NCBI GenBank assembly: GCA_052066835.1
Contig: JBQHRJ010000023.1
DNA length: 38,145 nt
Direction: 5' to 3' (one strand)
DNA from: UBA2821 sp902763335
Lineage (GTDB): Bacteria > Bacillota > Clostridia > Lachnospirales > Lachnospiraceae
The notes under the pieces were generated by a model that had not been told where the DNA came from, made no database searches, and saw nothing but the letters and a program-made list of their open reading frames with translations. Position 1 is the stretch's first letter. Each line of letters starts with the position of its first letter. The position numbers and the translations under genes were made by a program. Below are positions 26,729-33,749 of the stretch, one piece after another.

Positions 26729-27316
26729 ATGGATGAAAGACTAAAAAGACAACTTGATTTTGCTTTGGAAATTGACAAAGAAAAAAATATTTTAAGACAG
26801 ACACATCTGTCAGGGCATGGCAGAAGGGAGAATGACGCAGAGCATGCATGGCATATGGCGATTATGGCATATCTTTTTAGAGAATATTCGAACGAACCGG
26901 TGGATATTTCAAAGGTAATGTTAATGTGTCTTATTCATGATATAGTGGAGATAGATGCCGGTGATACATATGCATATGACGATGCGGGATTGAAAACCCA
27001 GAAGGCAAGAGAGGATGCGGCTAAGGAAAGAATATTTTCACTGCTTCCTGATGAACAAAAAGAAGAGCTGGTTAAACTGTTTGATGAATTCGAGGAATAC
27101 CAGACACCTGAATCAAAATTTGCACATGCTATGGATAATTTACAGCCTTTGATGCTTAACAACAGCAATGGCGGTGGTGACTGGAAAGAACATAAAGTGA
27201 CGGCTGAACAGGTATATGGAAGGCAGGGTAAGACACAACTCGGTTCTGAGCGTCTGTATGAAGTGATAGATAATATTATTCAGGAGAATATCAGAAAAGG
27301 AAATATTATAGAGTAA
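26729..27316 (+). CDS. HD-domain hydrolase (YfbR/5'-nucleotidase-like)
   Basis: A 195-residue metal-dependent phosphohydrolase. The HD motif residues are visible: H39 (AEHAWH), H70-D71 (LIHDIVEIDAGD) and E74, followed by a late Asp in the DNLQPLML segment. This matches the HD_3 family of nucleotide 5'-phosphatases and oxidised-nucleotide hydrolases. It is likely a soluble housekeeping enzyme of nucleotide turnover. A TATAAT at 26689-26694 may be its -10. The ribosome site is GGAGG at about 26716. Its exact substrate cannot be read. Confidence 0.85.
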   Translation: MDERLKRQLDFALEIDKEKNILRQTHLSGHGRRENDAEHAWHMAIMAYLFREYSNEPVDISKVMLMCLIHDIVEIDAGDTYAYDDAGLKTQKAREDAAKERIFSLLPDEQKEELVKLFDEFEEYQTPESKFAHAMDNLQPLMLNNSNGGGDWKEHKVTAEQVYGRQGKTQLGSERLYEVIDNIIQENIRKGNIIE

Positions 27317-27391
27317 TTTTCAGAATCCGACACATATAGGTATCTGTGTTGCATGATAAAGTAGGAAAATAAAAAAGTCTTAACTTATAAA

Positions 27392-27425
27392 TAATATGTG
27401 ATATGATATAAAACATCACATATTA
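27392..27425 (+). promoter_or_regulatory. Palindrome over the putative promoter of the Rpn gene
   Basis: Perfect 11-base arms TAATATGTGAT (27392-27402) and ATCACATATTA (27415-27425), separated by 12 bases that include a TATAAA-like -10. TTAACT at 27380-27385 could be the -35. Such a palindrome over the promoter suggests an operator. Half of it recurs behind the gene (27393-27404 equals 28407-28418). Confidence 0.5.
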
Positions 27426-27488
27426 AATAATGTTGCCAAAATTTGAACGGCAAGTGTAAAATAATTAAAATTTATGATAAGGAGACGA

Positions 27489-28400
27489 ATGAAAAGTAGT
27501 GGTGTAAAAGGTGTGAAAATGCTATATGATTCATTTTTTAAGGAGATAATGAATCCTGAATATACACCGGAACGGCTCAACAGTTTATTGTCTTTGCTTA
27601 TAGGAGAAGAAGTCACTATAAAGGAAGTGCTGCCAAATGATTCTACCAGAATTTCAGATGAAAGCTCACTTGTTATACTTGACATTGTAGTTGAGTTGAA
27701 GAATGGTTCTATAGCAAATGTTGAAGTCCAAAAGATAGGTTACACATTTCCGGGAGAACGTGCGGCATGTTATTCGGCAGATTTACTTCTTAGGCAGTAT
27801 AAAAGGGTGAAAAGCAGGACATCAGGTAAAGTTTTTAGTTATAAAAACATAAAAACGGTATATACTGTGGTCTTGTTTGATAAAAGTCCACAGGCATTTA
27901 AGAAATATCCGGAAAAATATCTCTATAAGTTTAGTCAAAAAGCAGATGTAGAGGTGGATATAAATCTGCTCCAGAGATATATTTTTATATCACTTGACAT
28001 ATTTATTAATATGTTGCACAATAAAGGAATAACCAATAAACTAGATGCATGGCTGGCATTTTTAGCGTCTGATTTACCGGAGGATATTATTGAAGTAATA
28101 GACAAATATCCGGAGTTTAAGGCACTATATGATGATGTTTATGTTATGTGTTTGAATACGGAAAAGGTGATGAATATGTTTTCTAAAGAACTGAGCCAGC
28201 TTGATAAAAATACAGTGCAGTATATGATAGATGAAATGCAGACGGAAATAGATGGTATGAAACATGAACTGGAAGAAAAGGATAATGTAATTATTAATGT
28301 TATTAATGAGAAAGATAGTATTATCAGTGAGAAGGACGGTATCATCAGTGAGAAAGACAAGGAAATTGCAAGGTTAAAGCGGAAACTAAATGAAAAATAA
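27489..28400 (+). CDS. Rpn-family PD-(D/E)XK nuclease / transposase-like protein
   Basis: A 303-residue protein of the Rpn/PDDEXK_2 group (often called PD-(D/E)XK nuclease family transposase). MLYDSFFKEIMNPEYTPERL at residues 11-30 is the conserved start. The nuclease core is ILDIVVELKNGSIANVEVQ, with D65, E79 and Q81 as the likely catalytic set. The rest is the helical region, and the C-terminus is a coiled coil that ends in three tandem 7-residue units (EKDSIIS, EKDGIIS, EKDKEIA) at 28308-28370. Rpn proteins of E. coli are DNA endonucleases that stimulate RecA-independent recombination. ATG 27489 is chosen because AGGAG ends 5 bases upstream. A terminator follows. Confidence 0.85.
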   Translation: MKSSGVKGVKMLYDSFFKEIMNPEYTPERLNSLLSLLIGEEVTIKEVLPNDSTRISDESSLVILDIVVELKNGSIANVEVQKIGYTFPGERAACYSADLLLRQYKRVKSRTSGKVFSYKNIKTVYTVVLFDKSPQAFKKYPEKYLYKFSQKADVEVDINLLQRYIFISLDIFINMLHNKGITNKLDAWLAFLASDLPEDIIEVIDKYPEFKALYDDVYVMCLNTEKVMNMFSKELSQLDKNTVQYMIDEMQTEIDGMKHELEEKDNVIINVINEKDSIISEKDGIISEKDKEIARLKRKLNEK

Positions 28401-28426
28401 TAAAAAAATATGTGATATTATAATAG

Positions 28427-28458
28427 ATGCGGAGCGATTAGCTTCGCATTTTATATTT
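28427..28458 (+). terminator. Terminator of the Rpn gene
   Basis: A 9-bp stem, ATGCGGAGC (28427-28435) with GCTTCGCAT (28441-28449), a 5-base loop and TTTATATTT after it (one G-U pair). Confidence 0.8.
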
Positions 28459-28487
28459 ACTTCATAAGCATTTGAGAGATGCGATAA

Positions 28488-28625
28488 AAGAATGGAAGCA
28501 GTGAGCGTGATCTTAGAAAAATCTGTCAGGGTGCATTGTTTGGAACAGGTATCGCAATTCATGGTGCGGATGCAGCAGGAGCCGAAAAGGCAGTAGCAGA
28601 TTGGGCAAAGAAAAACGCAGAATAG
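28488..28625 (+). pseudogene. C-terminal fragment, possibly flavodoxin-like
   Basis: A 45-codon frame between stops reads LRKICQGALFGTGIAIHG, then ADAAGAEKAVADWAKKNAE and TAG at 28623-28625. The end resembles the last helix of flavodoxin or NAD(P)H-dependent FMN oxidoreductase-like proteins, but this is a weak call. No start codon with a ribosome site precedes it. The following bases to 28740 contain another broken open stretch (28639 onward, MDKKDGLPNALREDRQ) of unknown origin. So 28.46-28.74 kb is decayed coding sequence. Confidence 0.45.
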
Positions 28626-28789
28626 GAGAGTGTTAGAAATGGATAAAAAAGATGGTTTGCCAAATGCCCTGCGGGAAGACCGGCAACGTCAAGTTACTTC
28701 TATGGTCCGTTAAAGCCGGAGCAGTAAGTATTTTTCGCTTCTAAACTGTATATAGTTTTAAACTATGACTAACGTGTGTTTTAATGTAT

Positions 28790-28818
28790 TTCATAATTAA
28801 ACTTCGATGTGATAAAAT
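28790..28818 (+). promoter_or_regulatory. Predicted promoter for the MetE-like gene
   Basis: TTCATA at 28790-28795 and TAAAAT at 28813-28818 with a 17-base spacer, about 38 bases before the ATG at 28856. No S-box, T-box or cobalamin riboswitch pattern was recognised here. Confidence 0.4.
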
Positions 28819-28855
28819 CAGCGATAATTAATTTAATCAGTTGGAGGATATTATC

Positions 28856-29974
28856 ATGAGTACATTAAAGACACCGTTTAGATATGATTTTGTAGGAAGT
28901 TTTTTGAGACCGGAAAAATTAAAGAAAGTCAGAAAACAGTTTGATAATGGCGAGATAGATTACACTGCATTAAAGGCGGTAGAGGATGAAGCTATTACAG
29001 AACTTGTAAAGAAGATAAAAGAACTGGGATATCATGTTATTACTGATGGAGAATTCAGGAGAGCGACATGGCATCTTGATTTTATGTGGGGATTTGATGG
29101 TATAGGACATGTACCAACTAAGACAGGACTGCCGTTTCATGGTGAAGCAGCTATGATAGATGATACATATATTGACGGAAAAATCGGACTGTCAAAAGAG
29201 CATCCGTTTGTAGAACATTTTCGTTTTATAAAGGCATTAGAGGATGAAAATACAGTGGCAAAACAGACTATGCCGGCACCGGCACAGTTTTTAGCACAGT
29301 TTACAATGCCGTTTAACAGAGTTACTACTGAAAAGTTTTACCATAATGATGAAGATCTTGTAAATGATATTGTTGCAGGTTACGGTAAAGTTATTGATGA
29401 CCTTTATGCGGCAGGATGCAGAAATATCCAGCTTGATGATTGTACATGGGGAATGTTTGCTGACAAAATCGGACATACACTTTATGGAACAACAAGGGAA
29501 GGACTTATTGAATTCCAGAAATCTCATAAAGATATTAATAATAAAGTAATAGCAAATGCACCAAAGGATATGATAATAAATACTCATGTATGCCGTGGAA
29601 ATTTCCATTCTACTTATGCAAGTGAGGGTGCTTACGATTCAGTAGCGGATGTTTTATTTGGAGAAGAAAATGTAAATGCATACTTCTTAGAGTTTGATGA
29701 TGAAAGATCAGGCGGATTTGAACCACTCGCTAAGGTTTCAGGAGATAAGAAAGTTGTTCTTGGACTTGTAACAACAAAGTCACCGGTATTAGAAGATAAG
29801 AAACTGGTAATAGACAGAATTCATGAAGCTGAAAAGTATGTTCCGTTAGACAGACTTTATTTAAGTCCACAGTGCGGTTTTGCATCATGTGAGATAGGAA
29901 ACAAGCTTACAGAGGATGAGCAGTGGGCAAAACTCAAACTTGTAAAAGAGATAGCAGAGGAAGTCTGGGGCTAA
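28856..29974 (+). CDS. MetE C-terminal-like methyltransferase (cobalamin-independent methionine synthase family II)
   Basis: A 372-residue TIM-barrel zinc methyltransferase corresponding to the catalytic C-terminal half of MetE only. The zinc ligands line up: H244 and C246 (THVCRGN), E279 (LEFDDERSGG) and C340 (SPQCGFAS). The E-to-C distance (61) equals that of E665 to C726 in MetE. The N-terminus TPFRYDFVGSFLRP and QLDDCTWG are also family marks. It should transfer a methyl group to a thiol such as homocysteine. The donor is uncertain because it lacks the MetE N-terminal folate-binding domain. The start ATG 28856 follows TTGGAGG. A long-looped terminator follows. Confidence 0.88.
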   Translation: MSTLKTPFRYDFVGSFLRPEKLKKVRKQFDNGEIDYTALKAVEDEAITELVKKIKELGYHVITDGEFRRATWHLDFMWGFDGIGHVPTKTGLPFHGEAAMIDDTYIDGKIGLSKEHPFVEHFRFIKALEDENTVAKQTMPAPAQFLAQFTMPFNRVTTEKFYHNDEDLVNDIVAGYGKVIDDLYAAGCRNIQLDDCTWGMFADKIGHTLYGTTREGLIEFQKSHKDINNKVIANAPKDMIINTHVCRGNFHSTYASEGAYDSVADVLFGEENVNAYFLEFDDERSGGFEPLAKVSGDKKVVLGLVTTKSPVLEDKKLVIDRIHEAEKYVPLDRLYLSPQCGFASCEIGNKLTEDEQWAKLKLVKEIAEEVWG

Positions 29975-30009
29975 AATATTATATAGTTTATAATATAATT
30001 AAGAATGAT

Positions 30010-30070
30010 AACGACATTAAATATGTTATGGCTGGATTTGACGGCTGTGACAGTTTGATGTCGTTTTTTT
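30010..30070 (+). terminator. Terminator of the MetE-like gene
   Basis: Arms AACGACATTAAA (30010-30021) and TTTGATGTCGTT (30054-30065) pair over 12 positions (one G-U), then a T run to 30070. The loop is long, 32 bases. It separates the housekeeping gene from the AT-rich peptide cluster. Confidence 0.75.
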
Positions 30071-30185
30071 ATAGTATGTTTTAAAATAAGATGTATTATA
30101 TTGAGAGCAAACAATTTTTAAATAAATTTGGTATATGTAAGATAAAAAGTTTTGCTTTAACAACAGGTTGGTAGATAAAGAGTTT

Positions 30186-30205
30186 TTTTGCATAAGTATG
30201 CAAAA
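30186..30205 (+). promoter_or_regulatory. Perfect palindrome upstream of the RiPP precursor (operator candidate)
   Basis: Arms TTTTGCATA (30186-30194) and TATGCAAAA (30197-30205) are exact complements around AG. It lies just upstream of a TATAAT at 30240-30245, about 35 bases from the -10, and 105 bases from the precursor ATG. This is a good position for an activator or repressor dimer. No regulator gene lies in the cluster, so it would be controlled in trans. Confidence 0.55.
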
Positions 30206-30310
30206 CGTAAAATTTTAAGTATTGCAATTTTCTAAAAAATATAATATATTAAAGTTGTTAATCGTTCGCTAGCATTGTTTTATCAATATACTTAGTAAGG
30301 AGTGTTTGGA

Positions 30311-30520
30311 ATGTGGAAAAAACCTATAGTAAAAGAGCCAGAATTTGATTCAGAAACTTTTGGTGTAATGGATGAAAGACAAACAATGGATGTTGCAGCA
30401 GGTGCCGTTGGGACATGTTATATAGCAGGTTATACATGTTCAACAAAAAAAGGTTCATGGAAAGTTGGAACTTGCATAGGAATAGGTTATGCTTGTAATA
30501 CAAAGAAGGGGGGATTCTAA
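30311..30520 (+). CDS. RiPP precursor peptide with duplicated C-x6-C core
   Basis: A 69-residue precursor. The leader MWKKPIVKEPEFDSETFGVM is followed by DERQTMDVAAGA. The core begins after GA (A32), where the C39 peptidase encoded downstream would cut. It has two near-identical units: residues 33-51 VGTCYIAGYTCSTKKGSWK and 52-69 VGTCIGIGYACNTKKGGF. The cysteines are C36, C43, C55 and C62, each pair spaced C-x6-C, and the unit distance is exactly 19. Each unit also ends K-K-G-x-aromatic. The layout suggests radical-SAM-made thioether (sactionine or ranthipeptide) crosslinks. ATG 30311 has AAGGAG at 30297-30302; an upstream GTG at 30302 is rejected. The product is not one I know. Confidence 0.88.
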   Translation: MWKKPIVKEPEFDSETFGVMDERQTMDVAAGAVGTCYIAGYTCSTKKGSWKVGTCIGIGYACNTKKGGF

Positions 30521-30532
30521 AAAGCTTTTGAA

Positions 30533-30557
30533 AAAATAGAAATAAAATTTCTATTTT
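30533..30557 (+). terminator. Hairpin between precursor and maturase (attenuator or processing site)
   Basis: An 11-bp stem, AAAATAGAAAT (30533-30543) with ATTTCTATTTT (30547-30557), and a 3-base loop. It is AT-only at both ends and has no separate U tract, so it is likely a partial terminator or mRNA-stability stem that lets precursor be made in excess over the maturase. Confidence 0.5.
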
Positions 30558-30636
30558 AATTGTAGTTTTGCTGGAAGAACGATTAACATTTGTTTAGAAA
30601 AATATATAAAATTAATTGGTTTGGGAGGAAAAAATT

Positions 30637-32037
30637 ATGCCTGATTATTTATATGAAAATAGAGTCAGTTATATTTATGAAATTAAAGATATACATGATT
30701 TGGATAATAAGGGCTGTAGGTTTTTGTTATTTAATCCGTTTGTTAATTATTGGATGCCATTAGATGATATTGGAGTTGAAATTTATTTGAAAATAAAGGA
30801 ATTAAATTCAATGAAAAAAGTTGAAGAATTCTTTTGTAATAAATATGAGATTTCATCAAAAATTTTTAGAGACGATAGTAATGAACTTATAAAGTGCTTT
30901 GTGAAACGAAAGTTGTTAGTGGAAAATGTTGAAAAGGATAATTGGTTAAATAACCATTATGAATTAAGTAATGACATAATGAAATATCCTTTTAATGATA
31001 TATATATAAGTTTATCTGATAATTGTAATTTAGATTGTATTTACTGTTTTAATAAGGAGCAACGAAAATGTAGATTAAAAAATAAAAATATAAAATATCT
31101 TACTACGGAAAAAATAAAAGAAGTATTATTAGAATTTAAAAGTATCAATGGACAAGGGGTAATCTTTACAGGAGGAGAACCTACTTTAAACAATGATTTT
31201 GAAGAACTGTGCGTATATGCACACTCAATAGGATTAAACGTGAGTTTTATTACAAATGGTTTGCTATTGGGAAAGTTAAATTTTGATAGGTTGTTTAATT
31301 CATTAGATACTTTTGGGATTAGTTTTGATAGTATTGTAAACGCGGAACTTGAAGAAATGTGGAATGTAAAAAATAGTAGGTTGAGTGACATTGTTTTATC
31401 GAACTTAATGAAGGTAGATGAATGGGCAGGAGAAAATAATAAAATAATTAAAATTAATATGATGCCTATTGTGTCAAAACTGAATAATAAATCATTACCT
31501 AAATTAGTTGAAGCAGTAACAGAAAATATAAAACATTGCGAAGTGCAATGGAGCATGACGAAATATGATATTATAAATAAACGTGATATAGATGAAAAAA
31601 TGGATATATCAGAGCAGAAATATATTGACAGCGTAGCAAATAGTTTAATAGGATTAGCATCAAGTGATATGAATTCGGTGCTTGCATATGCTTATGGACA
31701 TGCAAATAAAAATGAACCATCTTATAAACCTAAAGTTATCTCTTGTGCACCCTCCTATTTTTTGACAAATGATGGTTCAATATATCCTTGTCAAGGGTGT
31801 GAAAAAGAACAATATTACATAGGTAGTATATGGAAAATTAATTTAAAGGATGCGTTCGAAACAGAGGCTTTTGAAAATGTAAAATATCAAATTATTAAAG
31901 ATAATATGTATAAATGTAAAGAATGTGAATTGCGTTATACATGTGTTGCAGAGGGTAGACCTTGTGTAGAGAAAATAGAGGATAACTGTAGAGAAGAATG
32001 TGTGAAACGCATGTTTGTTTATGCGATTTCAAATTGA
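30637..32037 (+). CDS. Radical SAM/SPASM peptide maturase
   Basis: A 466-residue radical SAM enzyme. The N-terminal part (residues about 5-95: FLLFNPFVNYWMPLDDIG, then MKKVEEFFCNKYEISS) reads as a PqqD-like RRE for leader binding. The radical SAM CX3CX2C cluster is C130, C134, C137 in SLSDNCNLDCIYCFN, followed by GVIFTGGEPTLN. The C-terminus is Cys-rich (ISCAPSYFLTNDGSIYPCQG, YKCKECELRYTC, then further Cys) and fits a SPASM domain with auxiliary [4Fe-4S] clusters. Enzymes of this kind make thioether or C-C crosslinks in peptides. The start ATG 30637 has GGGAGG. The codons are much more AT-rich than in the first 30 kb, which suggests transfer. It lies 116 bases behind the precursor. Confidence 0.92.
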   Translation: MPDYLYENRVSYIYEIKDIHDLDNKGCRFLLFNPFVNYWMPLDDIGVEIYLKIKELNSMKKVEEFFCNKYEISSKIFRDDSNELIKCFVKRKLLVENVEKDNWLNNHYELSNDIMKYPFNDIYISLSDNCNLDCIYCFNKEQRKCRLKNKNIKYLTTEKIKEVLLEFKSINGQGVIFTGGEPTLNNDFEELCVYAHSIGLNVSFITNGLLLGKLNFDRLFNSLDTFGISFDSIVNAELEEMWNVKNSRLSDIVLSNLMKVDEWAGENNKIIKINMMPIVSKLNNKSLPKLVEAVTENIKHCEVQWSMTKYDIINKRDIDEKMDISEQKYIDSVANSLIGLASSDMNSVLAYAYGHANKNEPSYKPKVISCAPSYFLTNDGSIYPCQGCEKEQYYIGSIWKINLKDAFETEAFENVKYQIIKDNMYKCKECELRYTCVAEGRPCVEKIEDNCREECVKRMFVYAISN

Positions 32038-32054
32038 TTTAGGGAGATGTTTTT

Positions 32055-32969
32055 ATGCAGGAAACTATTATTGAAGTAAAGTCTTTGACAAAAAAATATG
32101 GAGAATTTTATGCAAATAAGGATATATCATTAAACATAAAAAAGGGAGGCATATATGGACTTGTAGGTGAAAATGGAGCAGGAAAAACTACACTTATAAG
32201 ATTGCTTGCAGGTCTGGTTTCAAAAACATCGGGTGAAATAAAATTTTACGGTTCATCAGATGAAAGGGATTTGATAAATGCAAGAAAAAAATTTAGTTTT
32301 ATAGTTGAAACTCCATATTATGTCCCAGAGATGACTGCTTATGATAATCTGAATTTACAAAGACTTCAAAAAGGTATAAATGATAAAAAAGTTATTGACA
32401 GATCTTTGAAACTTGCAGGACTTGAACATACCGGAAAAAAACAGGCTGGAAAATTTTCTTTAGGAATGCGGCAAAGATTAGGAATTGCAATAGCTATGTT
32501 AGATTCTGTTGAAGTTTTGGTACTTGATGAGCCTATTAATGGGCTCGATCCTCAGGGAATTATCGAGATGAGAAATTTATTAATAAAATTAAATAGAGAA
32601 CATGGAATAACAATTTTGATTTCAAGCCATATATTATCTGAACTTTCTCAAATAGTAACGGATTATATTTTTATGTCAGATGGAATGATGATTAAGCAGA
32701 TAAGTAAAGAACAGCTTAATATAGAATGTAGTGTAAATTATACTCTTGATACATCTGATAATGATAAGGCTATTAACGTGTTAAAAAAAAATGGATATGA
32801 TTTTAACATAAACAATTTACATAAGTTAATTGTGTTTGGAAATGTCGATATTCCAAAGCTTTCAAAAGGTTTGTTTGATAATGGCATCTGTATTTATGAA
32901 TTGTTTGAATCTACAACAAGTTTAGAACAATATTATCTGTCACTTATGGAGGAATATAAAAATGATTGA
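32055..32969 (+). CDS. ABC transporter ATP-binding protein (export or self-immunity)
   Basis: A 304-residue ATPase of the BcrA/CcmA type: Walker A GENGAGKTT, Q-loop region FIVETPYYVPEM, signature FSLGMRQRLG, Walker B VLVLDEPINGLD and the H-loop SSH. It has a C-terminal extension of about 80 residues as in bacitracin and lantibiotic exporters. It overlaps the permease gene by 8 bases, so the two form one transporter. In peptide clusters this pair usually protects the producer. Start ATG 32055 behind GGGAGATG. Confidence 0.92.
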   Translation: MQETIIEVKSLTKKYGEFYANKDISLNIKKGGIYGLVGENGAGKTTLIRLLAGLVSKTSGEIKFYGSSDERDLINARKKFSFIVETPYYVPEMTAYDNLNLQRLQKGINDKKVIDRSLKLAGLEHTGKKQAGKFSLGMRQRLGIAIAMLDSVEVLVLDEPINGLDPQGIIEMRNLLIKLNREHGITILISSHILSELSQIVTDYIFMSDGMMIKQISKEQLNIECSVNYTLDTSDNDKAINVLKKNGYDFNINNLHKLIVFGNVDIPKLSKGLFDNGICIYELFESTTSLEQYYLSLMEEYKND

Positions 32970-33702
32970 TGTATTTAAAGCGATGTGTTATAGAATATAC
33001 AAGAGCAGGGTAGTATATTATGCATTATTTTTTGCAGTTGCATTTGCGGTTGCAATTTCCTTTACTGCTTTAAATCAGGATGAGGTAAGTGATAATGCAA
33101 TAATTTATGGTATATTTGATAATATTACTATAATGGGAATGATGATGATACTTGTTTTTATTTCCATATATCAGTGTAATGATTTTAAAAATAAAACATT
33201 ATATTATGAAGTAATGGGTGGACACAGTCGGATAGAAGTATTTACAGGAAGATTGACATCATTAACATTATTTTCAGTTATAATTTGTAATATTCAGATT
33301 TGGCTATCAATAGTTATGTTGAATTTGTGGATGAATGTAGAATTTTTTAAAGATGGAGTGATTATATCAACACTTAAAATTATAGGTGCGGAATTATTGG
33401 TGTTGGCTTACATAATTTATTTTATAACATGTTCATTTATAGGAAAAAATTTTATAGTTACTTTATCATTAGGATGGGCTGGAATAGTTATATCTCAATT
33501 GACGTCCTTACTTAACCGGTTTGATATTATCAAGTCTGGAATAAAAGCCAGTTATATTTTTGGCAGTCGTGTAATTGCATTTTTATTTGCAGAAAGTTTT
33601 TCGGTAAGTCAATTTTTAAGTTCATCTGTAATTTCATTAATGATTATTTTTATCTGTATCTTGATTGGAAAAAATAATTTTAAGAATAGTGACCTACATT
33701 AG
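32962..33702 (+). CDS. ABC-2 type permease
   Basis: A 246-residue membrane protein with about six hydrophobic segments (for example VVYYALFFAVAFAVAISF, ITIMGMMMILVFISIY, IIGAELLVLAYIIYFIT and the C-terminal SLMIIFICILIGKNN). It has the length and layout of BcrB/LanEG-like permeases. Its start overlaps the ATPase stop, so it is the membrane partner of that ATPase. Confidence 0.88.
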   Translation: MIDVFKAMCYRIYKSRVVYYALFFAVAFAVAISFTALNQDEVSDNAIIYGIFDNITIMGMMMILVFISIYQCNDFKNKTLYYEVMGGHSRIEVFTGRLTSLTLFSVIICNIQIWLSIVMLNLWMNVEFFKDGVIISTLKIIGAELLVLAYIIYFITCSFIGKNFIVTLSLGWAGIVISQLTSLLNRFDIIKSGIKASYIFGSRVIAFLFAESFSVSQFLSSSVISLMIIFICILIGKNNFKNSDLH

Positions 33703-33749
33703 AAAAAATGAAAATGGTATACAAAAAATAATATATGAAAGGTTTAATG

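Larger units (their letters stand above)
30256..30588. repeat. 12-bp inverted repeat flanking the precursor gene
   Basis: TGTTAATCGTTC at 30256-30267 and its exact complement GAACGATTAACA at 30577-30588 lie 55 and 68 bases outside the two ends of the precursor coding region (30311-30520). Perfect over 12 bases. In the transcript they could pair and loop out the gene, or they could be binding sites. Confidence 0.7.

Noticed and set aside
28630..28855. Riboswitch upstream of the MetE-like gene
   Set aside because: No S-box, T-box or cobalamin consensus could be recognised. The short inverted sequence near 28743-28758 is small and AT-rich.
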